This document shows, piece by piece, positions 6,450-14,414 of a stretch of DNA of 15,119 nt (position 1 is the stretch's first letter; each line of letters begins with the position of its first letter). The notes beneath the pieces were generated by a model that ran no database searches, was not told the DNA's origin, and saw only the letters and a list, made by a program, of their open reading frames with translations. The stretch is from the NCBI GenBank assembly GCA_946482325.1, contig CAMLRA010000092.1, positions 1 to 15,119 of the forward strand, given 5' to 3'. This DNA is from an uncultured Chromatiaceae bacterium. Its GTDB lineage: Bacteria; Pseudomonadota; Gammaproteobacteria; Enterobacterales; Alteromonadaceae. Both the position numbers and the translations under genes were made by a program.

Positions 6450-8843
6450 ATGCTGCAACAGCGTTGTTTTCATTGTCATGAACCTGTACCGGCCGGTACT
6501 GATTTTCAATGTGAAGTCCTGAATCAGCTGCAGATGTTTTGCTGCGCCGGCTGTCAGGCGGTAGCCGAGACTATCGTCGCGCAAGGCTTAAGTGATTATT
6601 ACAAATTCCGCAGTAAAGCTGCGAATAAGGCCAATGCCGTTCCGGCTGAACTGAAAGCCCAGCTACAGAGTTATGACAGCACTGAAGTACTGCAAGATCT
6701 GGCAGAACAAATCGGTGATGCCCAGCGCATTGAACTATCGGTTAACGGTATGAGCTGTGCCGCTTGCGCCTGGTTGATTGAACGCCAATTGCAACAGAAC
6801 CCCGCAGTGAAACGGGTCAGCGTTAATTCCGGCACTGCACGCTGCGAGCTGGTCTGGGATGCCAACACAACACCACTCAGTCAGCTATTGAGTCAAATTA
6901 CGGAACTTGGTTATCAGGCCAGCCCTTTTGTCGCTGACTTAGAAGAACAACACTTCCAACTCGAAATGAATGCTTATTTAAAGCGTCTGGCGGTTTCCGG
7001 CATCATGACCATGCAAGTGATGATGCTGGCTTTTGGCCTGTATTTTGGCGAGTACAGCGGCATCGAGGCCCAGTACGAAGGTTACCTGCGTTGGGTCAGT
7101 TTATTGCTGACTTTACCGGTGATGGGCTACGCCGCGCTGCCGTTTAGCAGTAGTGCCTGGCGCGCCTTAAAAGCCCGCCAGCTCAATATGGACGTGCCTA
7201 TTACACTGGCATTGTATTACACCTTTATTGCGTCTTTGTATGCGACGGTCTTTGACACCGGCGAAGTGTATTTTGAGTCGGTGTGTATGTTTGTCTTCCT
7301 ACTGCAGCTAGGCAAATTTTTTGAGTTTCGTGCCCGTAAACAAGCACGTGATGCCACCAGCAACCTGCTCAAAGTGATGCCGGTCAGTGCGACGCTGTGG
7401 GATGGTGAACATGGCACAGCCACGTCAGCCCGGCGCTTACAAAGTGGCGACCTTATTCTGGTTAAAGCCGGTGAAACCATCCCGGCCGACGGCGTGGTGG
7501 ACAGTGGTGCCAGCTCTGTTGACGAGTCAATGTTGACCGGTGAATACAAAGCCATCAGTAAACAACGCGGCGACAACGTGCTCGCAGGTAGTATCAACCA
7601 CGACGGTATTCTGGTGGTGCGGGTGCGCAGTGCACTGACCGAATCCAGGCTTGGCCAGATCATTGCGCTGCAGCAACAGACGTTGCACCAAAAACCAGCA
7701 CTGCTGGAAAAGACCGACCGTATCGCGCGCTTTTTTGTACAGCGGCTGCTTGTTATCGCCACTGTCACATTTTGCGTCTGGTATTTCTGGATTGATGCCG
7801 ACCGCGCCTTCTGGGTCACTTTGTCAGTACTGGTCGCCACCTGCCCTTGCGCACTGAGCCTCGCCACGCCTACAGCTATAACCTGTGCTTTGGCCCAGTT
7901 AAACAGTAAAGGCGTGCTGATTAAAAACCAGCATGTGCTCGATGTATTGCCGCGGCTCAGTAAAATCTTTTTTGATAAAACCGGTACATTAACACAAGGC
8001 CGGTTTAGTCTGACTGCAGTACAAAATTTCAGCCAGCAGTATCAGCAAGACGAGCTGCTGAACCTGATGGCTAATCTGGAACAACAATCTGAACACCCAA
8101 TCGCCAGAGCCTTTAGCCCGTATTTCCAGCAGCCTGTTGCGATGGAACAGGTTTGCCTGATAGTTGGCGCCGGCCTCTCAGCCAGCTATCAGCAGCAACA
8201 ATTGCGGATTGGCCGACCGGATTTTTGCGGCCTTGACCCGCAGGACCCGCGGCTGGCTGGTGCTCAGGTCTGCTTCAGTATCGATGGAACGCTGGCGGCC
8301 ACTGTACAACTGGCCGATCAACTACGCCCTGAAGTTCTAACTTTGGTTGCTGCGCTTAAACAACGCCTGTTAAAGCTCGCAATCCTGACCGGTGATGGCT
8401 CTGCCGCAGCTCCGGCCGTTGCCAGCCAGCTTGGTATCACTGAATTATGGCAAGGCTGTAGTCCGGAGCAAAAAGTTGAGGCTATTCAACAGTCAGTGCA
8501 AGCAGGCGAAACAGTGTTAATGGTTGGAGACGGCATTAACGACAGCCCTTGTTTCCATGCTGCACACGTGTCAGTAGCGTTGGATAGCGGTACTGAATTA
8601 TCAAAAAACCAGGCTGATGTCGTGCTGTTGCACAATGATTTGCAACAACTTCAGGCACTGATTGACGGCGCCCGCCGCGCCCGCACTGTGGTGAAACAGA
8701 ATCTGTGGTGGGCAGCCGGGTACAATCTGGTTATCATTCCGCTGGCGGTTTGCGGCTTTGTGTCGCCTTATGTTGCAGTGATCGGCATGTCCTGCAGTTC
8801 ATTGCTGGTGGTATCTAATTCATTACGGTTGCTCAAAAAATGA
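6450..8843 (+). CDS. ccoI: Copper-translocating P1B-type ATPase CcoI (FixI)
   Basis: Inner-membrane copper-exporting ATPase that supplies copper for the CuB site of cbb3 oxidase. Domains in order over 797 residues: a Cys-rich N-terminal region (CFHCH at 6-10 and CCAGC at 31-35); a heavy-metal-associated domain with MSCAAC (Cys103, Cys106); membrane helices; the actuator loop TGE (363-365); the CPC metal-transport motif in the membrane (465-467); the phosphorylated Asp509 in DKTGTLT; the nucleotide-binding HP (549-550); and the hinge GDGIND (693-698). All catalytic residues are intact. The FixI-type N-terminus and position between fixH and ccoS separate it from the housekeeping exporter CopA. 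The ATG at 6450 has no strong Shine-Dalgarno, so coupling to fixH is likely. Its stop overlaps the ccoS start (ATGA). Confidence 0.97.
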   Translation: MLQQRCFHCHEPVPAGTDFQCEVLNQLQMFCCAGCQAVAETIVAQGLSDYYKFRSKAANKANAVPAELKAQLQSYDSTEVLQDLAEQIGDAQRIELSVNGMSCAACAWLIERQLQQNPAVKRVSVNSGTARCELVWDANTTPLSQLLSQITELGYQASPFVADLEEQHFQLEMNAYLKRLAVSGIMTMQVMMLAFGLYFGEYSGIEAQYEGYLRWVSLLLTLPVMGYAALPFSSSAWRALKARQLNMDVPITLALYYTFIASLYATVFDTGEVYFESVCMFVFLLQLGKFFEFRARKQARDATSNLLKVMPVSATLWDGEHGTATSARRLQSGDLILVKAGETIPADGVVDSGASSVDESMLTGEYKAISKQRGDNVLAGSINHDGILVVRVRSALTESRLGQIIALQQQTLHQKPALLEKTDRIARFFVQRLLVIATVTFCVWYFWIDADRAFWVTLSVLVATCPCALSLATPTAITCALAQLNSKGVLIKNQHVLDVLPRLSKIFFDKTGTLTQGRFSLTAVQNFSQQYQQDELLNLMANLEQQSEHPIARAFSPYFQQPVAMEQVCLIVGAGLSASYQQQQLRIGRPDFCGLDPQDPRLAGAQVCFSIDGTLAATVQLADQLRPEVLTLVAALKQRLLKLAILTGDGSAAAPAVASQLGITELWQGCSPEQKVEAIQQSVQAGETVLMVGDGINDSPCFHAAHVSVALDSGTELSKNQADVVLLHNDLQQLQALIDGARRARTVVKQNLWWAAGYNLVIIPLAVCGFVSPYVAVIGMSCSSLLVVSNSLRLLKK

Positions 8844-9034
8844 GTATTATCTACGTCCTGATCCCCATTGCGATTATCTTTGTGATGATCGGCATCGCGG
8901 TATTTTTCTGGGCCGTGCGTTCTAAACAGTTTGATGACCTGGATAAAGAAGGTTTCAGTATTCTGTTTAATGAAAAGCCGGCTGTAACAGCAAAATCTGA
9001 CGAACAGCAGCCGCCACAGTCCCGTGAATCCTGA
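8840..9034 (+). CDS. ccoS: cbb3-type oxidase assembly protein CcoS
   Basis: Small membrane protein (64 residues) required for producing active cbb3 oxidase with its haem and copper cofactors. One transmembrane helix (about residues 4-25) is followed by the family signature SKQFDDLDKEGFSILFNE (28-45) and a short polar tail. The ATG overlaps the ccoI stop as ATGA, and the 3' end overlaps the next gene by 11 bases. The size, motif and position after ccoI make the call secure. Confidence 0.96.
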   Translation: MSIIYVLIPIAIIFVMIGIAVFFWAVRSKQFDDLDKEGFSILFNEKPAVTAKSDEQQPPQSRES

Positions 9035-9695
9035 ATATTTTGCGGCTTTTTTTGTCGGTTTATTTGGCAGCGCACATTGCCTGCTGATGTGCGGTGGCAT
9101 GGCCGGTGCGCTGCAAATGCTGATGCCGCCTTCGCGCGCGCGCCGTGGCTGGTTGCAGCTGATGCTTGGGTTTGGCCGCATCAGTAGTTATGCGCTGACC
9201 GGCGCATTATTCGGTGGTCTCGGCGCTACGATGGTCGGCAGTACTGGCTTGCTGCCGCAATACTTGCAGCTGTTTGCGGGTCTGATGCTGCTGGCGATGG
9301 CGCTGTATATCAGCCGTTTATGGTTTGGTCTGCTCAGACTGGAAAAAGCCGGCCAAACATTATGGCGTCTGGTGCAGCCGCTAAGCCAGAGGCTAATGCC
9401 GCTGGATTCCTCCTTAAAAGCCTATGGCTATGGTCTGTGCTGGGGCTATTTGCCCTGTGGGCTGGTGTATTCTGCACTGAGCTGGAGCCTTGGCAGCGGC
9501 TCCGCGGTCAATGGTGCGATCTGGATGGGGCTGTTTGGACTTGGCACTTTACCGGCGGTCTTATTGGCAGGTCAGGCTGCAGACGCACTTCGGCAATTAC
9601 AGCAACAGCAGTGGCTGCGATTTGTGCTCGCCGCACTGCTCGCCGCCTATGCGTTTCAGACAATTTACCTTGCACTTCGCGCTTTGGTTTTTTAA
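9024..9695 (+). CDS. SafE/TauE-type integral membrane protein linked to cbb3 assembly
   Basis: A 223-residue inner-membrane protein of the sulfite exporter SafE/TauE-like (UPF-type) family, with about six hydrophobic segments (near 5-34, 45-71, 78-98, 135-156, 162-185 and 197-220). The N-terminal motif GSAHCLLMCGGM (15-26) has His18, Cys19, Met22 and Cys23. A second cysteine motif, GLCWGYLPCGLVYS (137-150), has Cys139 and Cys145. The GTG at 9024 is the best start: it gives the expected MNPEYFAA N-terminus, but it has no good Shine-Dalgarno and overlaps ccoS by 11 bases, so translation is probably coupled. Neighbours and metal-friendly Cys, His and Met residues suggest a role in copper handling or oxidase maturation rather than sulfite export. 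That role is inference; the family assignment is firm. Confidence 0.88.
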   Translation: MNPEYFAAFFVGLFGSAHCLLMCGGMAGALQMLMPPSRARRGWLQLMLGFGRISSYALTGALFGGLGATMVGSTGLLPQYLQLFAGLMLLAMALYISRLWFGLLRLEKAGQTLWRLVQPLSQRLMPLDSSLKAYGYGLCWGYLPCGLVYSALSWSLGSGSAVNGAIWMGLFGLGTLPAVLLAGQAADALRQLQQQQWLRFVLAALLAAYAFQTIYLALRALVF

Positions 9696-9731
9696 GCTGG
9701 GCGTACTTTGGATGGAGTTTGGAAACCTGCG

Positions 9732-10451
9732 ATGAGTTCACCTTCAAGCATTAACTGTCAACACTGCGGCTTTAGCCAGTTGTGTTTGCCATTCACACTC
9801 AACGACTCTGAGCTGGATAAGCTGGATCAAATCATCCAGCGTAAACGCCCATCACACAAAGGTGACCATTTGTTTGAAGCCGGTAAACCATTACAGGCTT
9901 TATATGCAGTGCGTACGGGTTCATTCAAGACTTATACATTAACTGAACAGGGTGAAGAACAAATCACCGGCTTTCATTTACCGGGCGACGTGATTGGCTT
10001 TGACGCCATCGGTGACCAGCAGCACCCCAGCTACGCCCAGGCGCTGGAAACCGCGATGGTATGCGAAATCCCGTTTAATAACCTCGACCATTTGTTAGAT
10101 CAAGTGCCTAAGCTGCGTCAGCAGTTAATGCGCCTGATGAGTCAGGACATCCATGGCGATCAGCAAATGATGCTGTTGCTCAATCGTAAAACAGCTGAAG
10201 AAAAACTGGCCGCTTTTATCACCAACCTCGCCCAACGGTTTGGCAGCCGTGGCTTTTCCCGCAAAGAATTCCGGCTGACGATGACCCGCGGCGAAATTGG
10301 TAATTATCTGGGATTAACCGTAGAGACCATCAGCCGTCTGCTTGGACGTTTTCACAAGGACGAGCTGATCCATGTCGATGGCAAGCTCATCACTATTACC
10401 AATTTTGAAGAACTAAGCCGCGTCGCCGGAATGGCACAAATCGGTCGCTAA
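9732..10451 (+). CDS. fnr: FNR-type oxygen-sensing transcription regulator (EtrA-like)
   Basis: Crp/Fnr-family regulator whose oxygen-labile [4Fe-4S] cluster controls dimerisation and DNA binding, switching respiratory genes at low oxygen. Numbered from the ATG at 9732 (239 residues), the cluster cysteines are Cys9, Cys12 and Cys18 ([10 protein letters not shown]) plus Cys111 (MVCEIPF). These match E. coli FNR Cys20, 23, 29 and 122. The cAMP-binding-like sensor domain is followed by a dimer helix and the recognition helix [12 protein letters not shown] with Glu198, Ser201 and Arg202, the trio that reads TTGAT half-sites. An in-frame TTG at 9708 would add 8 residues; the ATG has GGAAAC upstream and is preferred. 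It sits 36 bases after the SafE-like gene, probably in the same transcript, and is closed by a terminator. Confidence 0.97.
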   Translation: MSSPSSINCQHCGFSQLCLPFTLNDSELDKLDQIIQRKRPSHKGDHLFEAGKPLQALYAVRTGSFKTYTLTEQGEEQITGFHLPGDVIGFDAIGDQQHPSYAQALETAMVCEIPFNNLDHLLDQVPKLRQQLMRLMSQDIHGDQQMMLLLNRKTAEEKLAAFITNLAQRFGSRGFSRKEFRLTMTRGEIGNYLGLTVETISRLLGRFHKDELIHVDGKLITITNFEELSRVAGMAQIGR

Positions 10452-10467
10452 GCTCACCAGCTCTGAG

Positions 10468-10493
10468 AAAAACCGCCATTTGGCGGTTTTTTT
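10468..10493 (+). terminator. Rho-independent terminator of fnr
   Basis: A perfect 10-bp stem (AAAAACCGCC, 10468-10477, and GGCGGTTTTT, 10482-10491) closes an ATTT loop, with the T run continuing to 10493. It lies 16 bases after the fnr stop. The flanking A run also gives the minus-strand copy a T tract, so it could work in both directions. Confidence 0.93.
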
Positions 10494-10567
10494 ATCTGTT
10501 CAGTTCCCTCCTTCTAAAATACAAGTTTTGGCGATGTACGCGGTGGCGGGAACCAATCGCTATCGGA

Positions 10568-10581
10568 TTGATCCAACACAA
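10568..10581 (+). promoter_or_regulatory. Candidate FNR-type site upstream of uspE
   Basis: TTGAT-CCAA-CACAA has one perfect FNR half-site and a 3-of-5 second half, 8 of 10 overall. If the weak -10 TAACTT (10604-10609) is used, the start is near 10616 and the site centre is at -41.5, the class II position. A competing -10, TACACT (10613-10618), would put it at about -50. The second half-site is degenerate, so this is tentative. Confidence 0.4.
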
Positions 10582-10652
10582 CATCGGCTGTTCCGAACCG
10601 GTTTAACTTAGCTACACTGAATTGGTATCTGTGACTGTAACGGAGAATGACG

Positions 10653-11561
10653 ATGGCAACTTATCAGGATGTACTCGTCGTGCTGGATCCCAGCACTGAA
10701 CAGCAAAAAGCACTGGCCCGGGCCATTGAACTGGCCGAACACACTGCCTGTAAATTGACCGCTTTTTTATCCATCTATGACTTTTCTTACGAAATGACCA
10801 CGATGCTGTCCGGTGAAGAACGCGAGTCGATGCGTCAGGCGGTGATCACGGACCGCGAGATCTGGATCCAGGAATTGCTGCAGCAAGCCCGCAATAAAGG
10901 TATCGCCTGTAGTGTGAAAGTGGTCTGGCATAACCGCCCATTTGAAGCCGTCGTGCAAACAGTGACCGAACATGGCTACGACCTCGTCATCAAAGGCACC
11001 CACGATCATGATGTGCTCAAATCGATGATCTTCACCCCAACCGACTGGCATATTTTGCGCAAATGTCCTTGTCCGGTGTTGCTGGTCAAAGAACATGCCT
11101 GGCCAGAACAGGGTAACATTCTGGCTGCTGTCAATGCTGGCAGTGAGAAGGCTCATCATAAAGCGCTGAATCAGCTGATTATTCGTCAAGCCAAGGCTAT
11201 GGCTGCGATGCTCAATGCCAAGGTCCATCTGGTTAACGCATATCCCGGCACGCCAATCCACGTTGCGATTGAGATCCCGGAATTTAATCCGGTCGAATAC
11301 AATGACAGCATGCGACATCATCATATCGACGCAGCAAACGCGCTGGCCGGTCAATTTGAGATTACCAGTGATGCTGTGCATGTACTCGAAGGCATGCCGG
11401 AAGATGTGATCCCGCGCATCGCCAGAGAGCTGGATGCCGAGATGGTGCTGATTGGTACTATAGGCCGCACCGGCCTGTCGGCTGCGATCATCGGTAATAC
11501 CGCCGAACACGTGATAGACCGGCTCGACTGCGATGTACTGGCACTGAAAACCGAACACTAA
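10653..11561 (+). CDS. uspE: Universal stress protein UspE (tandem Usp domains)
   Basis: Cytoplasmic stress protein with two universal-stress-protein domains in 302 residues (about 1-150 and 155-302), matching the E. coli UspE architecture and length. Domain 1 contains DLVIKGTHDHDVLKSM, then FTPTDWHILRKCPCPVLLVK, which is typical of UspE. Domain 2 ends in IGTIGRTGLSAAIIGNTAEH, resembling the Usp nucleotide-binding loop GxxG followed by a GN/GS motif. Start: ATGs occur at 10647 and 10653. The CGGAG site (10641-10645) is 7 bases from the second but only 1 from the first, so 10653 is chosen. It has its own upstream region after the fnr terminator. In E. coli uspE is also an fnr neighbour and influences stress survival and aggregation; its exact biochemical role is unsettled. 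Confidence 0.93.
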   Translation: MATYQDVLVVLDPSTEQQKALARAIELAEHTACKLTAFLSIYDFSYEMTTMLSGEERESMRQAVITDREIWIQELLQQARNKGIACSVKVVWHNRPFEAVVQTVTEHGYDLVIKGTHDHDVLKSMIFTPTDWHILRKCPCPVLLVKEHAWPEQGNILAAVNAGSEKAHHKALNQLIIRQAKAMAAMLNAKVHLVNAYPGTPIHVAIEIPEFNPVEYNDSMRHHHIDAANALAGQFEITSDAVHVLEGMPEDVIPRIARELDAEMVLIGTIGRTGLSAAIIGNTAEHVIDRLDCDVLALKTEH

Positions 11562-11579
11562 GTTTGGTAGAATTCTGTT

Positions 11580-11611
11580 GCCGCTTGCTGCAAATGGAAT
11601 TGGCAAGCGGC
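11580..11611. repeat. Inverted repeat at the ttcA promoter
   Basis: Perfect 9-bp arms GCCGCTTGC (11580-11588) and GCAAGCGGC (11603-11611) are separated by 14 bases. There is no T tract on the plus side, so it is not a classical terminator of uspE. The right arm overlaps the predicted -35 of ttcA. It may be an operator, a factor-dependent terminator hairpin or chance. Confidence 0.55.
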
Positions 11612-11634
11612 GCTGATCCGCTATAATGTGCGCC
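11600..11634 (+). promoter_or_regulatory. Sigma-70 promoter of ttcA
   Basis: TTGGCA (11600-11605; 5 of 6 to TTGACA), a 16-base spacer, then a perfect TATAAT (11622-11627). Transcription would start near 11634, about 23 bases before the ttcA ATG. The discriminator after the -10 is GC-rich (GTGCGCC), a feature associated with growth-rate or stringent control. Confidence 0.82.
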
Positions 11635-11656
11635 TTTTTATAGTCTGGGTAGCATA

Positions 11657-12589
11657 ATGTCACACTCCGCCGAAGCCAAAGCGCAATACAATCTGAACAA
11701 ACTGCATAAAAGACTGCGTCGTGGCGTTGGCCAGGCCATTGCTGATTTTGGCATGATTGAGGAAGGCGACAAAATTATGGTTTGCCTGTCCGGCGGCAAA
11801 GACAGCTACACCTTACTCGACATTCTGCTCAATCTGCAGCAGTCAGCCCCCATCAGCTTCAGCATAGTGGCGGTAAATCTGGATCAGAAACAACCCGGTT
11901 TTCCGGCTGAAGTGCTGCCAAACTACTTAAGCAGCATTGGCGTAGATTTTAAAATCGTCACCGAAGACACCTATTCCATCGTCAAAGAAAAAATCCCGGA
12001 AGGCAAAACCACCTGCTCTTTGTGTAGCCGCCTGCGCCGTGGCATTTTGTACCGTACCGCCAAGGAGCTCGGCGCCACTAAAATCGCGCTGGGGCACCAT
12101 CGCGATGACATGATTGAAACTATGTTCCTGAATATGTTCTATGGCGGCAAAATGAAATCCATGCCACCGAAGCTGATCAGTGACAACGGCGAACATATCG
12201 TCATCCGGCCTTTGGCGTACTGCCGGGAAAAGGACATCGAAAAATACGCCACAGCGCGTGAATTCCCAATCATCCCTTGTAACCTGTGCGGTTCACAGGA
12301 TGGTTTGCAGCGCCAGGTGGTTAAAGAAATGCTCCAGGACTGGGATAAACGCTTTCCGGGTCGCATTGAAACTATGTTTCAGGCCATGCAGAACATTGTG
12401 CCTTCCCACATGGTCGACAAAAACCTGTTTGATTTCGCGGCGGTCAGCAAAGACCGCGCCGGCGAATTTGCCGGCGATACCGCTTTTGACAAAGAATCTG
12501 TGCCGGCGAAACCGGTCGGATTGTTAGAAGAAGACGACGAAGAACAGCACAGCGCTGTTGTGGTACAACGACTCGAAATTAGTCTCTAA
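11657..12589 (+). CDS. ttcA: tRNA 2-thiocytidine(32) synthetase TtcA
   Basis: ATP-dependent enzyme that thiolates cytidine 32 in the anticodon loop of certain tRNAs, using a [4Fe-4S] cluster to carry sulfur. The 310-residue protein has the PP-loop SGGKDS (45-50) for ATP activation. Its three cluster cysteines are Cys120 and Cys123 ([12 protein letters not shown]) and Cys211 (IPCNLCGSQ), at positions equivalent to Cys122, Cys125 and Cys213 of the E. coli enzyme. [14 protein letters not shown] (146-159) is another family block. The C-terminal tail after about residue 270 is variable and acidic (EEDDEEQ). The ATG at 11657 matches the family N-terminus and has a strong promoter just upstream. In E. 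coli ttcA is also near fnr and uspE. Confidence 0.97.
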   Translation: MSHSAEAKAQYNLNKLHKRLRRGVGQAIADFGMIEEGDKIMVCLSGGKDSYTLLDILLNLQQSAPISFSIVAVNLDQKQPGFPAEVLPNYLSSIGVDFKIVTEDTYSIVKEKIPEGKTTCSLCSRLRRGILYRTAKELGATKIALGHHRDDMIETMFLNMFYGGKMKSMPPKLISDNGEHIVIRPLAYCREKDIEKYATAREFPIIPCNLCGSQDGLQRQVVKEMLQDWDKRFPGRIETMFQAMQNIVPSHMVDKNLFDFAAVSKDRAGEFAGDTAFDKESVPAKPVGLLEEDDEEQHSAVVVQRLEISL

Positions 12590-12643
12590 GCGTTTATCGC
12601 TGGTGCCGCAGCTTTTTGCTGCACCAGCAACGCTACAACGCTT
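12588..12643. terminator. Hairpin between convergent ttcA and the minus-strand gene
   Basis: A long nested inverted repeat: GCTGGTGC (12599-12606) pairs with GCACCAGC (12621-12628), with a further possible GCAGC/GCTGC pairing around TTTTT. Outer AAGCGTT (12588-12594) can pair with AACGCTT (12637-12643). No T tract follows on either strand, so it is not a standard intrinsic terminator, but its place between two convergent stops suggests a shared 3'-end or stabilising structure. Confidence 0.5.
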
Positions 12644-13037
12644 TAAACCAGCCCCAAATCCCAAGCGAAAAATCTGCAAACAAATCAATACCTAGCGCTG
12701 ACTTGAGCAGGTAAAGCAGCAGCAAACCCAGCACAGTGCTGATCACGAGCAACATACTAACCAGCACTGCTTTGGCCAGCAGACCTACTTTGTGGCTGCG
12801 ATGTTCACTGCGTTTATTCCGCCCGGCCACCAACACGTAATAATAACGCCAGCTACCAAGCCCCAGCGTACCACGCACATCCAGCTTGTGTTTACCCCAC
12901 TGCCGCGCTCCCAAAGCCACCCGTAAGTAGCTCAGCTGCTGCTCAGTGAAGCTTTGCTGCACCTCTGACGGCATTCGCTCCAGTAACTTCTGGATTGCCG
13001 GGTCCTGGCGAATATCGTCGCTGGGTGCAGCCGTCAT
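12633..13037 (-). CDS. Uncharacterised one-helix membrane protein in the manCB operon
   Basis: A 134-residue protein without an assigned function. Residues 1-75 are soluble, with ERMPSEVQQSFTEQQL (20-35), RVALGARQWGKHKLDVRGT (39-57) and WRYYYVLVAGRNKR (63-76). A strong transmembrane helix follows at about 86-112 and then a short tail, GIDLFADFSLGIWGWFKAL, rich in aromatic residues. I recall similar proteins, with the same QWGKHK-D-RGT block, as conserved hypotheticals in other gammaproteobacteria, sometimes carrying dubious enzyme names; nothing here supports an enzyme. The ATG at 13037 has GAGG just upstream and lies 5 bases after the manB stop, so it is almost surely the last gene of that operon. 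A link to polysaccharide export or assembly is inferred only from position. Confidence 0.85.
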   Translation of the reverse strand: MTAAPSDDIRQDPAIQKLLERMPSEVQQSFTEQQLSYLRVALGARQWGKHKLDVRGTLGLGSWRYYYVLVAGRNKRSEHRSHKVGLLAKAVLVSMLLVISTVLGLLLLYLLKSALGIDLFADFSLGIWGWFKAL

Positions 13038-13042
13038 TTCCC

Positions 13043-14413
13043 TCAGCCTTGCTGTAATAAGGCTGAAAGCTCAGCGGTTTTGGCCTGCATTAAGGCAATA
13101 TCACCCCTACTTTCCACATTCAGCCGCACCAGCGGTTCGGTGTTGGAGCTCCGCAGGTTAAAGCGCCAGTCGGAAAATTCCAGACTGATCCCGTCTGTGG
13201 TATCCAATTTGTCAGCCAACGGCTGATAGCGCGCCAGAATTGCCGCCAGCTTGGCTTTAGGGTCAGCAATAGTGAAGTTGATTTCACCGCTGGACGGAAA
13301 GGCGGCAATACGCTCTGCAACTAAGGCTGACAGCGGCTTTTGTTTTACACACATCAGTTCAGCGACCAGCAACCACGGGATCATACCGCTGTCGCAATAA
13401 GCAAAATCACGGAAATAATGGTGCGCACTCATCTCACCACCATACACAGCATCCTCAAGCCGCATCCGCTCTTTGATAAAAGCGTGACCAGTTTTAGACT
13501 GAATGGCTTCACCACCAGCCTTGCTGACCAGATCAACAGTGTTCCAGGTCAGGCGTGGGTCGTGAATAATGCGTGCGCCCGGATGCTGCTGTAAAAAGGC
13601 TTCTGCCAGCAGACCAACAATATAATAACCTTCGATAAACTGGCCCTGCTCATCAAACAAGAAACAGCGGTCAAAGTCACCATCCCAGGCCACACCAAAA
13701 TCAGCCTGATGCGCCAATACCGCTTTGGACGTGTCAGCGCGGTTTTCTGGCAACAATGGGTTTGGTATACCATTTGGAAAGGTCGCATCCGGTTCGTGAT
13801 GCACTTTAACAAACTGCAGCGGCAATCCCAGTTCGGCACAACGCGCTTCCAGCGCATCGATGACATGTCCGGCAGCACCATTACCGGAGTTCACCACGAT
13901 TTTCATCGGGCGGAACAACGCCGGGCGAATATAGCCCAGCAAGTGACTGACGAAATCCGCCAGCACGGACTGCTGACGGTACTGACCCCGGGTCGCAACT
14001 GCAGCAAATTCACCCTGCTCAGCAATCGCCTTGATTTCATGCAGACCACTGTCGCCACTAATCGGCTTCGCGCCCTTTTGCACCAGCTTCATGCCGTTGT
14101 AGTCCAGCGGATTATGGCTGGCGGTGACTTCGATGCCGCCACAGACGCCTAAATGAAAAGTCGCGAAATAGACTTCTTCAGTGCCGGTCATGCCGATATC
14201 AATAACATCGACCCCGGCATCCATCAGGCCATTGGCCAAGGCTAATTTCAGACTCTCAGACGTCGCCCGAACATCCCCGCCGACAACGACAGTTTTCGCT
14301 TGTTGATACTGACCAAAAGCGCGGCCAATCCGGTACGCTACATCTTCGTCTAATTCGTCGCCGAGCCGACCGCGAATATCATACGCTTTGACACAACTAA
14401 TTTTCCGGTACAT
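13043..14413 (-). CDS. manB: Phosphomannomutase (CpsG/ManB type)
   Basis: Interconverts mannose 6-phosphate and mannose 1-phosphate for GDP-mannose synthesis in the cytoplasm. The ATG at 14413 gives 456 residues, the same length as E. coli CpsG, with the family N-terminus [15 protein letters not shown]. Longer starts (TTG at 14440, ATG at 14428) would run into manC. Alpha-D-phosphohexomutase signatures are intact: catalytic Ser99 in TASHNP (97-102), metal-binding DGDFDR (244-249), sugar-binding GEMSAHH (326-332), and phosphate-binding RSSNTEP (421-427). The block [20 protein letters not shown] also matches CpsG closely. The start lies 1 base after the manC stop (TGAGATG), so translation is coupled. 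Specificity for mannose over glucose follows from the close CpsG likeness and manC next door. Confidence 0.96.
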   Translation of the reverse strand: MYRKISCVKAYDIRGRLGDELDEDVAYRIGRAFGQYQQAKTVVVGGDVRATSESLKLALANGLMDAGVDVIDIGMTGTEEVYFATFHLGVCGGIEVTASHNPLDYNGMKLVQKGAKPISGDSGLHEIKAIAEQGEFAAVATRGQYRQQSVLADFVSHLLGYIRPALFRPMKIVVNSGNGAAGHVIDALEARCAELGLPLQFVKVHHEPDATFPNGIPNPLLPENRADTSKAVLAHQADFGVAWDGDFDRCFLFDEQGQFIEGYYIVGLLAEAFLQQHPGARIIHDPRLTWNTVDLVSKAGGEAIQSKTGHAFIKERMRLEDAVYGGEMSAHHYFRDFAYCDSGMIPWLLVAELMCVKQKPLSALVAERIAAFPSSGEINFTIADPKAKLAAILARYQPLADKLDTTDGISLEFSDWRFNLRSSNTEPLVRLNVESRGDIALMQAKTAELSALLQQG

Positions 14414-14414
14414 C

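Noticed and set aside
7217..7867. A 216-codon minus-strand open frame inside ccoI.
   Set aside because: ccoI has complete P-type ATPase motifs through this stretch; the reverse frame is rich in Ser, Thr and Arg without family features.
10767..11663. A 298-codon open frame on the minus strand, antisense to uspE and the ttcA start.
   Set aside because: It lies opposite two well-supported genes, has no recognisable domain, and its composition (many His, Arg and Cys) is typical of an antisense shadow frame.
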